Both the position numbers and the translations under genes were made by a program. A stretch of DNA of 38,844 nt from Deltaproteobacteria bacterium (lineage in GTDB: Bacteria; Desulfobacterota; Dissulfuribacteria; Dissulfuribacterales; UBA5754): positions 1 through 38,844 of the forward strand of contig JAINCN010000047.1 of the NCBI GenBank assembly GCA_036574075.1, given 5' to 3'. A model generated the notes under the pieces. That model saw only the letters and a list, made by a program, of their open reading frames with translations. It was not told the DNA's origin and did no database searches. This document shows, in pieces, positions 24,621 through 32,034 of the stretch (its first letter is position 1; each line of letters begins with the position of its first letter).

Positions 24621-24912
24621 TCAGGTGAGCGCTGCTTTGGCTCTAAGGAATTCTTCCTGGAAAGGCCAGCAACTGGAGAGCTTGAGAAGGGGCCTTCTTC
24701 CGGCCGCCTTTACGAGCTTTGCCGGGATCCAGATGAGGCGCCAGCGAATGGTTCCGGCCATTTCCTTTGTTTTCTCCCGTCCGAGGGCCTTTTCCTTGAA
24801 CCAGTTCATGAGGTTGTAGGAGAGCATGACCAGATCGAAGTAGAGCCTCGCCCCGGCCCAATCCTCTGTGACGCTCTTGTCCAAGCCGAAACCGTAGACG
24901 TTTAATACTGTT
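24621..24912 (-). pseudogene. IS1380-type transposase, C-terminal remnant
   Basis: The minus strand encodes ARLYFDLVMLSYNLMNWFKE, then TIRWRLIWIPAKLVKAAGRRPLLKLSSCWPFQEEFL, the conserved C-terminal end of IS1380-family DDE transposases (YNL.NWFK followed by R.RLI.IPAKLV). Only about 95 residues remain, and the catalytic core is missing. The 5' side abuts a truncated cruciform repeat. The 240 bp downstream (24380-24620) hold no gene and are probably the IS 3' end. Confidence 0.7.
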
Positions 24913-24981
24913 AGGCAGACAGGGAAGGGGGTTATTTGCCGCACGAAACAAATACCCCGGCCGTAGGCTCACGGATTCAGG
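24913..24981 (-). repeat. Cruciform repeat, copy E (half element, family 1)
   Basis: GGTTATTTGCCGCACGAAACAAATACCCCGG-type core and right arm ending CCGTAGGCTCACGGATTCAGG (24981); the left half is missing. Read on the minus strand it starts CCTGAATCCGTGAG directly after the integrase fragment, supplying that fragment's stop codon. Confidence 0.8.
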
Positions 24982-25108
24982 AACGAACAAAGCGCACGAT
25001 CCAGTCCACGTAGGATCGCTCGGTGTGAATGGAGTAGTGATGTAGGCGGAGTACCTGTCGGACTTGATCGAGGAGTTTTGGCTGTTGATTTTTTGTCGAG
25101 TCAGGCAT
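24979..25108 (-). pseudogene. intI: Integron integrase, N-terminal fragment interrupted by a cruciform repeat
   Basis: The minus strand from ATG 25108 reads MPDSTKNQQPKLLDQVRQVL, then RLHHYSIHTERSYVDWIVRFVRS and stop. This matches the N-terminal SAM-like domain of integron integrases (LLDQVR..LR..HYS..TE..Y..WI.RF..FH). At the position where FHg would follow, the sequence becomes the repeat end CCTGAATCC, whose TGA ends the frame. The catalytic R-H-R-Y domain is absent. Divergent orientation from the cassettes to the right is the standard integron layout. Confidence 0.75.
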
Positions 25109-25113
25109 ATAAG
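25085..25113 (+). promoter_or_regulatory. Candidate integron cassette promoter Pc
   Basis: TTGATT (25085-25090), 17-bp spacer, TATAAG (25108-25113), on the plus strand overlapping the integrase start and pointing at the cassettes, as Pc does in class 1 integrons. Four of six and five of six matches to sigma-70 consensus. Confidence 0.45.
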
Positions 25114-25227
25114 ACTCCCATAATGATACCCCGAGATTACTGATAACAGGCATCGGGCAAAACTGCCCGAAAACCCGTTTATTATCACATTATCAGGGCA
25201 AAATGGCAAGTTAATCAGTGGTTGGCC
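25109..25227 (+). other. Probable attI region
   Basis: The 110 bp between the integrase start and the first cassette boundary. It ends in GTTGGCC (25221-25227), whose TTGGCCTGCTTG is an exact 12-bp complement of CAAGCAGGCCAA in the attC at the end of the first cassette. That is what cassette integration at attI creates. No gene in this stretch. Confidence 0.5.
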
Positions 25228-25281
25228 TGCTTGCGAACGGCGTTACTGAAAAGTTAAAACGACGAAACGAAAGGAGGCGAA

Positions 25282-25590
25282 ATGAAACGTTTTTTTGGTG
25301 TTCTTGCTCTGCTCGCCTTAACTGGGCTTGTTGGTTGTGCATCAGGTAGCGATGTCGTGAGCAAGGCCGAGTATGACCAGATTTCCGAAGGCATGTACTA
25401 TTCTCAAGTTGTCTCCATCGTTGGGCAAGGGGGTACAGAGTTATCCAGCGGCACAATGGAAGGTGTGCCTGGTGTCATGCCCAGCATCACTACCAAAATG
25501 TATATGTGGCAGAACTCAGACGGCTCCAACATGACCGCCATGTTCCAGAACTATAAATTGATTAACAAGGCGCAGTTTGGCTTAAAATGA
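25282..25590 (+). CDS. DUF3862-type lipoprotein (integron cassette gene)
   Basis: A 102-residue lipoprotein with leader MKRFFGVLALLALTGLVGC (lipobox LVGC, Cys19) and mature part SKAEYDQISEGMYYSQVVSI, TTKMYMWQNSDGSNMTAMFQNYKL, KAQFGL, as in DUF3862 proteins with an SmpA-like fold. The SD AGGAGG is strong. The gene alone occupies the cassette 25222-25694 and is followed by an attC site. DUF3862 genes are known from chromosomal integron cassettes. It is intact; function unknown, probably envelope. Confidence 0.8.
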   Translation: MKRFFGVLALLALTGLVGCASGSDVVSKAEYDQISEGMYYSQVVSIVGQGGTELSSGTMEGVPGVMPSITTKMYMWQNSDGSNMTAMFQNYKLINKAQFGLK

Positions 25591-25608
25591 CGGGCTATGA
25601 CCTACCAA

Positions 25609-25700
25609 CAAGCAGGCCAACAAATCGCTGCACCGGACTGGCTACAGCTTCGCTCGTTCCTCGCTACGCTTCCGTCAGCCGGTGAGCTCAGGCGTTGGGA
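25609..25700 (+). other. attC recombination site of cassette 1
   Basis: Left core GGCCAAC (25615-25621), then ATCGCTGCACCGG, a variable terminal part, then CCGGTGAGCTCAGGCG and right core GTTGGGA (25694-25700). GCTGCACCGG pairs with CCGGTGAGC leaving one unpaired G, the extrahelical base expected in attC. The left core and flank complement the first 12 bases of the cassette. Cut between G25694 and T25695. Confidence 0.8.
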
Positions 25701-25763
25701 CCAAGAGAACACCAGACTACCAACAGGCTGCAAGTAAGATATAGATTTTACGGAGGTGAAATC

Positions 25764-25982
25764 ATGCAACTAACAGCAGTTTACAAGAAGTTTCCGCAGG
25801 GCTATGCTGCCTTCGTGGAGGAACTTCCCGGGGCGAACACTCAGGGGGAGACACTCAACGAAGCCCGCAGGAACCTGGAAGAGGCTGTACAACTTGTCTT
25901 GGAAGCCAACCGGCAGATTGCAGAAGAGACGCTCTCTGGCGAAGACGTCATTCGCGAGCCGCTTTCACTCCCCGTATCATGA
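25764..25982 (+). CDS. hicB: HicB-like antitoxin
   Basis: A 72-residue protein, MQLTAVYKKFPQGYAAFVEE, then LPGANTQGETLNEARRNLEEAVQLVLEANRQ, a partial RNase-H-like fold typical of HicB/UPF0150 antitoxins. I start at 25764 (SD GGAGGTG) rather than 25695, which would begin in the attC core. The stop overlaps the hicA start (ATGA). It is the first gene of cassette 2. HicB normally neutralises HicA and represses the operon; the C-terminus here is short, with no clear DNA-binding domain. Confidence 0.8.
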   Translation: MQLTAVYKKFPQGYAAFVEELPGANTQGETLNEARRNLEEAVQLVLEANRQIAEETLSGEDVIREPLSLPVS

Positions 25983-26162
25983 AAAGACATGACCTGATTC
26001 GCCATCTAGAAGCCCACGGTTGCCGGTGTCTGCGCGAAGGAGGCAATCACACGGTCTATTTCAATCCGATCACCCGGAAGTGCTCAACAGTGCCACGGCA
26101 TCGAGATACTCGAGTTCACAGCAAGGAAGATTTGTAGGGATCTTGAAATCCCCAACCCATAG
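25979..26162 (+). pseudogene. hicA: HicA-like mRNA interferase toxin, frameshifted
   Basis: ATG 25979 gives MKRHDLIRHLEAHGCRCLRE, then GGNHTVYFNPITRKCSTVPRH, the HicA fold with the catalytic His in GGNH. After PRH (about 26101) the frame drifts and stops at 26137. Another frame continues with EILEFTARKICRDLEIPNP and stops at 26162, the expected C-terminus. A change of -2 or +1 nt near 26100-26106 explains this. The in-frame product of 52 residues keeps the His but loses the last helix, so it is probably inactive unless frameshifting occurs or the base call is wrong. Confidence 0.7.
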
Positions 26163-26171
26163 GAAAGAGGA

Positions 26172-26236
26172 GTCCCAACAGGCGCTTCCATATGAGCGTC
26201 GCTGCGCGCCGCCACTTGAAGCGCAACGTAAGCACC
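26172..26236 (+). other. attC site of cassette 2 (right core degenerate)
   Basis: Left core GTCCCAAC (26172-26179) complements GTTGGGAC at the start of this cassette (25694-25701). CGCTTC (26183-26188) pairs with GAAGCG around a variable loop. The right core reads CAACGTAAGC where GTTAAGC is expected, one T missing, so cassette 3 may no longer be excisable. Confidence 0.6.
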
Positions 26237-26268
26237 AATAGAGATAAACCAGGCATAAAGGAATCAAC

Positions 26269-26475
26269 ATGGCAAAATTAGGGTCAAAAAAAGACCGATC
26301 ATTGCTCGTGTGCATACTGAAGAGAAAGCAAGATATGTTGTGGATGGCACTACATCATTGGATTTGAACCGGACAAACCAGAAGATATTTCGGATTTAGA
26401 AAAACTGTTGAATCCAGCTCGACCGACGGCATCAATAAAAATTGGCAGAAATGAACCTTGTCCATGTGGTATCGG
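26269..26475 (+). pseudogene. SEC-C-motif protein (PBPRA1643-like) cassette gene, decayed
   Basis: Starts MAKLGSKKDR with an AAGGA SD, but homology then moves between frames: PIIARVHTEEKARYVV, then WHYIIGFEPDKPEDISDLEKLLNP and IGRNEPCPCG. These are the successive blocks of short SEC-C metal-binding proteins common in integron cassettes. At least one frameshift and a short deletion (between RYVV and WHYI) are needed, and the C-terminus after CPCG is lost. Confidence 0.65.
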
Positions 26476-26735
26476 GTCCCTCCCTTCGCATCGGAACGAC
26501 AGGTTCCCATGTTCCATGCATGAGCCAGGAATAGGCTCGCGCCACCTTTATGCCGGACACCGCTCAGGCAGTAAGCAGGTCTCCCCATGAACTCGTCGCG
26601 GAGCAGTGGTGCAACCCCGCTTTCGGTGTCATCAGTCATGCTACCGACACGTCATCAGTGGTTCGTTTTCACTCGCCTTCCTATTCCACACCTGACACGA
26701 TCTTTGTCATGCCTTTTCCGTAACGCTCACCACAC
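26471..26735 (-). other. Possible group II intron 5' fragment or other structured RNA remnant
   Basis: No protein match in any frame. On the minus strand the stretch starts GTGTGGTGAGCG (26735), compatible with the GUGYG 5' end of group II introns, and continues with purine-rich blocks (GGCGAGTGAAAACGAACC, ATGGGGAGACCTGC, CATGGGAACCTGTCG) that look like intron domain I. It is antisense to the integron cassettes, the usual orientation for attC-targeting introns. No reverse transcriptase or domain V is present. Low confidence; the call rests on style of sequence, not on a fold. Confidence 0.3.
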
Positions 26736-26794
26736 CGGCTCTTAACCGATGCAGCTTTCGGTGGTTTGATGCCTGCCCCTGCAGACCGACATCA

Positions 26795-26893
26795 AAGGAG
26801 CAGGCCCGCAAGTATGCCTGATCGCAGAACTGCCGTTTCGTGATCCTCACCAACGGCAACCTGCACTACTTCTGGGACCTCGAACGCGGCAGG
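26795..26893 (+). pseudogene. hsdR: Type I restriction HsdR, short N-terminal fragment
   Basis: KEQARKYA, stop, then SQNCRFVILTNGNLHYFWDLERG in one frame: the HSDR_N block in which a REase subunit domain carries LTNG..HYFWDLE.G. An in-frame TGA interrupts it and both sides are unrelated. It ends beside CTCGGATTCAGG (26895-26906), possibly a damaged cruciform-repeat end. Confidence 0.6.
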
Positions 26894-26929
26894 CTCTCGG
26901 ATTCAGGAGAGAAATACGGTCCTGGTCCG

Positions 26930-27832
26930 TTATGCCGTAATGGAGTTCATCCTTTCCTGCCGGAGCCAGGCAAGGGCCATGGCCTGTTCTTCTCGAAACC
27001 GCTCTGCAACCGCGGCACGTACTCGAACCGAAGACGAGCCGAACCTCTTGGATCGGGCCGAATAGATGCGGCGGATGAGTGCCTCTTCCCCTGAGGCGGT
27101 TTGTTGATCCCGATCTGATCCGGATTTCGCTGCCTCGCAAAAGATTCGCGCGGCCCCTGCCGGACCATGCTGGACCGCCAGACTCCAAAGGACCTCTTGG
27201 ATAGCGCGAGAACCCTTCTCCACATCGATCCCCGTCTCTTTCCTGATCCTCTCGAGAGCAGGCCTGTAATGGGTCTCCTCGATGAACTTCCTCTGGAGGG
27301 CCTCGAAAAGCTGCGGGTCCTCGGCGGCGATCTCCTGCCAGACCGTTGGCATTCTCCCTGTCTTGCCCCCAGTATCAGCAGGCCCCGCCTGGGAGAGCCT
27401 TTCTGCCCACTCCGGGGCCTCCTTTTCCAAAAAGGAGATGAATCGATCCATGGTGCCGGAACGGGAGGCGATCTGAAAGGTCCCATAGGAGGTCCCGCCG
27501 CTTCTGTCGTAGCCAATGGCCCCGGAACCCGAGGCCCCAGATTCGAACCGTGCACTTATAAGACCAGGAGACTCGGCCATGGATTGTGCCTCCGTGCCAG
27601 GGGAGGCAACCTGAAAAGGCTCTGCTGCGGGCCACCTGCTGGGCGGCACGGTGACATTACTGCCCACTTTATCAGAGACACGGGAAAAAAATGCCTCATT
27701 CGTGGATTTGGCACGGTCGAGATAAGCGGGAAAGTTCCCTTTTGTCGAGGCGGGGGCACGCCGGGAAATAGGCGGCGAAATGCCGTTTGAATCGGTCTTG
27801 AAATAGACATGGAGGGGCTTCATAAAGGCCAT
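26930..27832 (-). CDS. Putative peptidoglycan hydrolase with VgrG3-C-like domain
   Basis: A 300-residue protein. The first 85 residues are Pro/Ser-rich and probably disordered. From about 90 there is ISARFESGASGSGAIGYDRSGGTSYGTFQIASRSGTMDRF, then FIEETHYRPALERI and LWSLAVQHGPAGAARIF, the pattern of the VgrG3-like C-terminal (lysozyme-like) domain that occurs in T6SS spikes and stand-alone proteins. The Glu in ARFESG is a likely catalytic acid. No signal peptide, VgrG core or other secretion gene is nearby, so a phage-, rod- or effector-type role is undecided. An SD (CAGGAG) precedes ATG 27832. Confidence 0.6.
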   Translation of the reverse strand: MAFMKPLHVYFKTDSNGISPPISRRAPASTKGNFPAYLDRAKSTNEAFFSRVSDKVGSNVTVPPSRWPAAEPFQVASPGTEAQSMAESPGLISARFESGASGSGAIGYDRSGGTSYGTFQIASRSGTMDRFISFLEKEAPEWAERLSQAGPADTGGKTGRMPTVWQEIAAEDPQLFEALQRKFIEETHYRPALERIRKETGIDVEKGSRAIQEVLWSLAVQHGPAGAARIFCEAAKSGSDRDQQTASGEEALIRRIYSARSKRFGSSSVRVRAAVAERFREEQAMALAWLRQERMNSITA

Positions 27833-27916
27833 GATGCAAGCTCCTGAAAGATCCTTTCCTTTTCCAATGCTTATGATGCAAAATGAATGCCTTCAGGGAA
27901 CCTCGGTACGCCACGT

Positions 27917-28591
27917 TTAGGCCAACATGATCCTCGCGTCGGCCACGACGCATCTTTCAGGGGTACACATGACCGGGTTGAGGTCTGCGGACTCCATATC
28001 CCCTTCAATCTCCATGAGGAGGCAAGAAAATTTGACGACCGTCCCAACCAAGGCATTTCGGTTCACTGGGCGTCCTCCCCGATAGCCGTCAAGGAGGCGC
28101 GAGGCCGTCAGCTCTCTGAGCATACCCTCCACGTCTTTTGCTTCGAGGGGCGCCATCCTGATGACGGTGTCCCGGTAGATCTCCACCCCGACGCCGCCCA
28201 TTCCCACAAGCACGACCGGGCCGAATTGTTCGTCCACTTTTCCTCCGACGATGAGCTCCAGCCCTGAGACACTCTCCTCCACAAGGACCCCCATGTACCC
28301 ATCGAGGCCACTAAATCGTTCAAAGACTGCGGACAGGGTCTTGTCATCCCGAATATCCGTTACCACGCCCCCTGCTTCTGACTTGTGGACGATGCGAGGA
28401 GAAACCACCTTGGCGACAACAGGATAGCCTATCTTTCGAGCAAAGCGGCAGGCCTCGTTCGGATCGGCGGTAAAAATTCCCTGTGGTACGTCCATACCCG
28501 AGAGGGCCATCACGCGCTTTGCGTCCGGCTCGAGCACCCAGCCCGTTTCCCGGGACCTTTCGATGACCTTTTTTATCTCCCCGTCCGGCAT
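27917..28591 (-). CDS. acdB: ADP-forming acyl-CoA synthetase, beta (ATP-grasp) subunit
   Basis: About 224 residues from ATG 28591, which has AGGAGG 8 nt upstream; a GTG at 28600 lies inside that SD and is rejected. It carries the ATP-grasp ATP-binding blocks GYPVVAKVVSPRIVHKSEAGGV, LVEESVSGLELIVGGKVDEQFGPVVLVGMGG and MEIEGDMESADLNPV. With the alpha subunit it interconverts acyl-CoA + ADP + Pi and acid + CoA + ATP, which in anaerobes conserves energy from acetyl-CoA or aryl-CoA. It overlaps the alpha gene by 19 bp. Confidence 0.9.
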   Translation of the reverse strand: MPDGEIKKVIERSRETGWVLEPDAKRVMALSGMDVPQGIFTADPNEACRFARKIGYPVVAKVVSPRIVHKSEAGGVVTDIRDDKTLSAVFERFSGLDGYMGVLVEESVSGLELIVGGKVDEQFGPVVLVGMGGVGVEIYRDTVIRMAPLEAKDVEGMLRELTASRLLDGYRGGRPVNRNALVGTVVKFSCLLMEIEGDMESADLNPVMCTPERCVVADARIMLA

Positions 28592-29952
28592 GTTTTGCAC
28601 CTCCTCAAGGCGTCAGCCATCTGCACGGCACCCTCTATGGACCGAGACACGGGGATATCGTTGAGTTCGAAGCCCTCGATGAGCATCCTGTACTTCTCCA
28701 CATGAGGGACATAGGCCACAAGGGCCTTTCCGTACCTCTGACGGATCCTGCTCAGCCGTGCCCCAAGATCCATGGTCGTACCGGGCAGATACGGAAGGAG
28801 GAGGACGATCACGCAGTCAATCGTCGGATCCGATCCCAGAAAAGAGACCGCCTCCACGAAATCGTCGTCCACGGCGCTTCCTGTGAGATCACATGGGTTT
28901 GCAAGGGATGCGATCGCACGGATTCCGGGTGAGAACCTCTCACGGAGGGCCTTTTGGGTCTCTTCGGAAAATGCGGGCACTTCAAGCCCGTATCTCGCGC
29001 AGAGATCCACGCACATGGCCCCGTGACCTCCGCTTCCAGTAACGATGCCGATTCGTCCCCTGATGCCCGACCGGCTCCGGCTCAGGGACTCGCAGAAAGA
29101 GACGAGCTCCTGCTCGTCCTGGGCCTCAATGATCCCATGCTGGGCGCATACGGCCCTAAAAACGGCGTAATCGCCTGCAAGTGAGGCCGTATGGCTGGAA
29201 ACGGCCTTTTGTCCTCCTGGGCTTTTCCCCGCCTTCAGTACCACCACCGGCTTCGGGCACTTTTGTGCAGCCTGGACGAACGCCCTCCCCTGCCTTCTGG
29301 CAAAGCCTTCGATATAAAAGGCAATCACCCGGGTCGCCGCATCCCTTGAAAAATGGGCGAGCAGATCGATCTCCCCCACAACGGCCTTGTTTCCGATGCT
29401 CACCCCTGCCGAGAGCCCGATCCCCTCCTGAGAGAACCTGAGCATCTGGTCCACGAGGACACCGCCGCTCTGACTCACGAAGGCCACGTCCCCAATCTCC
29501 GGCTGGATGATCCTTTCACCCGGCAGGAAAAGGGTATCGAGGCGTGAAGGAATGAAGATGCCGAGGCAATTGGGGCCAATGATGGGGAAATCCGCATTCC
29601 TGGAAAGGGCGACAAGCCGTTCTTCCAGGTCCCGCCTACCTGCCTCGGCGAACCCCCCTGAGATCACCACAGCACCACCGACCTTGGCTGCGATACACTC
29701 CTCGATGACGCCCGGGACGTATTCGGCCCGGACCGCGACCACGGCGAGATCGACCTCTTCCGGTATCTCCCCCACGCCCTTGAAGACGCGTTCCCCGAGA
29801 AGGACCCCACCCTTGGGGTTCACTGCATAGGTCCTGACCCGCGAACGAAAATGGTTTTTGGCATATATGACGTTTGCCGGGTGTACTTCGTTCGAAAGCG
29901 ATACGCCGATTACGGCAAGACTCTCCGGGGCAAACAAGGGGGTAAAATCCAT
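28573..29952 (-). CDS. acdA: ADP-forming acyl-CoA synthetase, alpha (CoA-binding/ligase) subunit
   Basis: Start at ATG 29952 (MDFTPLFAPESLAVIGVS) because of the SD GAGGGAGAG; the longer frame from 29979 is less likely. About 459 residues: an N-terminal CoA-binding Rossmann domain, then two succinyl-CoA-ligase-like domains (IGPNCLGIF, VSQSGGVLVDQM, AGKSPGGQKAVSSHTASLAGD). The His in SSHTASLAGD is the expected phosphorylated residue. It overlaps acdB by 19 bp. Which acid is used (acetate, aryl or branched) cannot be read from sequence. Confidence 0.92.
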   Translation of the reverse strand: MDFTPLFAPESLAVIGVSLSNEVHPANVIYAKNHFRSRVRTYAVNPKGGVLLGERVFKGVGEIPEEVDLAVVAVRAEYVPGVIEECIAAKVGGAVVISGGFAEAGRRDLEERLVALSRNADFPIIGPNCLGIFIPSRLDTLFLPGERIIQPEIGDVAFVSQSGGVLVDQMLRFSQEGIGLSAGVSIGNKAVVGEIDLLAHFSRDAATRVIAFYIEGFARRQGRAFVQAAQKCPKPVVVLKAGKSPGGQKAVSSHTASLAGDYAVFRAVCAQHGIIEAQDEQELVSFCESLSRSRSGIRGRIGIVTGSGGHGAMCVDLCARYGLEVPAFSEETQKALRERFSPGIRAIASLANPCDLTGSAVDDDFVEAVSFLGSDPTIDCVIVLLLPYLPGTTMDLGARLSRIRQRYGKALVAYVPHVEKYRMLIEGFELNDIPVSRSIEGAVQMADALRRCKTCRTGR

Positions 29953-30051
29953 TGCTCTCCCTCTTTTCAATGTCGACAAAAAACGACTTTAGATACGTGA
30001 TGAGGTCCGTCCATGGATGCCACCCTTCGAGGCTGTCTTCACAAAGGTAGC

Positions 30052-30069
30052 GGCGAATCGTGATTCGCC
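30052..30069 (+). repeat. Short palindrome GGCGAATCGTGATTCGCC
   Basis: An 18-bp near-perfect palindrome followed by CCTAC, in the gap between acdA and serA. The same sequence recurs at 32108-32125 inside family 2 copy 2. A CTGCCTGTCGGCAGACAGG-type palindrome (about 30110-30135) follows. Confidence 0.75.
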
Positions 30070-30210
30070 CCTACGTTTCTCAGGATTTGCGCGCCTTCCT
30101 GCCTGTCGCCTGCCTGTCGGCAGACAGGACAGACAGGGCATCTCGGGCTTTTTCATCGGCATCATAACTTTTTTCACCCGAATAGCCTGTGGATTCCTGC
30201 CGGAAAAATA

Positions 30211-30385
30211 CCTGAATCCGTGAGCCTACGGCCGGGGTATCTGTTTCGTGCGGCAAATAGCCCCCATCCATGGGGGCAGATTTGCCGTTCGAGCCCCATC
30301 CGTGGGCGCCTCACTCCACAAATACCCCGGCCGTAGGCTTATTGTGAAAAATTGCCAAGTTAAGTTCATATCTCACGGATTCAGG
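30211..30385 (+). repeat. Cruciform repeat, copy F (family 1, most complete)
   Basis: 175 bp with perfect 14-bp ends. The inner arm CCTACGGCCGGGGTATCTGT pairs with ACAAATACCCCGGCCGTAGG. Hairpin GGCAAATAGCCCCCATCC / ATGGGGGCAGATTTGCC and a second GGGCGCC hairpin lie inside, then the linker TTATTGTGAAAAATTGCC. It sits just after the serA stop. Confidence 0.9.
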
Positions 30386-30411
30386 AAATAAGAAGAACCT
30401 TGAAAAGTGGT

Positions 30412-31992
30412 CTAGAGAACGAGAATACGCGCGCTCGTCACTCCATCCTGTTTCAGGAGATGGGTAAGTGCCTCTTGGGTCATGGGCTCGTCCGTGGTGA
30501 TGAGCATGACGTTCTTTCTGCGGTCTGGGTCCTGGCCAACCTGCATGCGGGCGATGTTGATGCCGAACTCCCCGAGGGCGGTGCCGATACGCCCAATGAC
30601 CCCGGGTCTGTCTTCGTTCTGTATGAGGAGCATGTTCCCTTCAGGGACTGCTTCGAGGCGGAAATCGTTGATGCGAACGATGCGCGGCTCCTTTTTGCCA
30701 AAGATGGTCCCGGCGACGAGATTCTTTCCGTCGGCCGCCTTGACGGTCACAGCAAGGAGGTTTGTGTAATCCTCAGAGGTGACGCTCTTGGATTCTGTGA
30801 TCTTGATGCCGCGCTCACGGGCAAGTATGGGGGCGTTTACGAAGTTCACCTCCTCGCGCAATGCCGGGGTGAGGAGTCCCTTCACCACCGAGATAGAGAC
30901 GGGTGTGGTGTCCAGGTCGGCCATCTCCCCAGAGTAGGCGATGGTCACCTCCTCCACTGGACCTTCGGCAAGCTGGGCATGGAAGAGGCCTAACCGTTCG
31001 GCAAGGACAAGGAAAGGCCCGAGTTTTGCCATGGCCTCCCCGCTTACAGACGGGACGTTTACGGCATTTCTGATCTCGCCCCTTGTGAGATAGTCGGCGA
31101 TCTGCCGGGCCACGGCCGTGGCGACGTTTTCCTGGGCCTCACGGGTGGACGCGCCGAGGTGTGGGGTGCAGATGAAATTGTCGTGCGCAAAAAGGGGATT
31201 TTCCTTAGTGGTAGGCTCTTTTTCAAAGACGTCGAGGGCGGCACCGAAGAGCTTGCCGGATGCGAGGGCCTCGTCAAGATCGGCCTCGTTCACGATCCCG
31301 CCTCGGGCACAGCTTATCAGCACGGCCCCCTTTTTCATCCTGGCGAAGACCGATGCATTGACCATGCCCTTGGTTTCCGGCGTAAGCGGAGTATGGATCG
31401 AGACATAGTCGGCACGTGCAAGAAGATCGTCGAGGGACAGGACCTCAACGCCGATCCGGTCCGCTGCCTCCGGGAGGATGTGGGGATCATACGCGATGAC
31501 CTTCATTCCGAGCCCCTGGGCGTACTGGGCGACTATGCTTCCGATCCGGCCTATCCCGATGATGCCGAGGGTCTTGCCTCTCAACTCCTGCCCCATGAAG
31601 CGCTTCTTTTCCCATTTGCCCGCCTTCATGGAGGCGGTCGCCTGGGGAATGTGACGAGAGACAGCAAACATCATGGCGATGGTGTGCTCGGCAGCGGAAT
31701 TGGTGTTGCCGCCCGGAGTATTCATGACCACGATCCCACGGGCGTTGCAGGCCGGGATATCCACGTTGTCGAGACCGGAGCCGGCCCGGCCCACGACCTT
31801 GAGGTGTTTGGCTGCCGCGACCACCTCCTTTGTCACCTTGGTGCTGCTTCGAATGACAAGGCCGTCGATATCGGCAACGGCCGATAGAAGCTCTTCAGGC
31901 GACATACCTGTCCTGACTACGACCTCGATGCCGGCTTCCTTGAGGATGTTAATGCCATCTTGAGCGATGGGATCTGAAACGAGAACCTTCAT
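30412..31992 (-). CDS. serA: D-3-phosphoglycerate dehydrogenase
   Basis: A 526-residue long-form SerA catalysing the first step of serine synthesis. The N-terminal substrate domain includes GRAGSGLDNVD, the NAD-binding loop GIIGIGRIGSIVAQ, CARGGIVNEADL and the catalytic His region CTPHLGAST. An intervening domain and a C-terminal ACT domain (NMLLIQNEDRPGVIGRIGTALGEFGINIARM) complete it; in long-form enzymes ACT binds serine for feedback. An AAGGA SD precedes ATG 31992. It follows the class V aminotransferase in the same direction, separated by a repeat. Confidence 0.96.
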   Translation of the reverse strand: MKVLVSDPIAQDGINILKEAGIEVVVRTGMSPEELLSAVADIDGLVIRSSTKVTKEVVAAAKHLKVVGRAGSGLDNVDIPACNARGIVVMNTPGGNTNSAAEHTIAMMFAVSRHIPQATASMKAGKWEKKRFMGQELRGKTLGIIGIGRIGSIVAQYAQGLGMKVIAYDPHILPEAADRIGVEVLSLDDLLARADYVSIHTPLTPETKGMVNASVFARMKKGAVLISCARGGIVNEADLDEALASGKLFGAALDVFEKEPTTKENPLFAHDNFICTPHLGASTREAQENVATAVARQIADYLTRGEIRNAVNVPSVSGEAMAKLGPFLVLAERLGLFHAQLAEGPVEEVTIAYSGEMADLDTTPVSISVVKGLLTPALREEVNFVNAPILARERGIKITESKSVTSEDYTNLLAVTVKAADGKNLVAGTIFGKKEPRIVRINDFRLEAVPEGNMLLIQNEDRPGVIGRIGTALGEFGINIARMQVGQDPDRRKNVMLITTDEPMTQEALTHLLKQDGVTSARILVL

Positions 31993-32034
31993 AGAGCTGA
32001 TATCCTTTCCTTTTTGAGAAATTGATAAGGATTA

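Noticed and set aside
24399-24905. A 168-codon plus-strand frame
   Set aside because: It is antisense to the IS1380-type transposase tail, and its translation has no family resemblance.
26355-26639. A 94-codon minus-strand frame in the integron debris
   Set aside because: It crosses a decayed cassette and the intron-like stretch, without SD or homology.
26930-27832. Full VgrG / T6SS spike
   Set aside because: Only the VgrG3-like C-terminal hydrolase domain is present; there is no gp27/gp5 core and no T6SS gene nearby.
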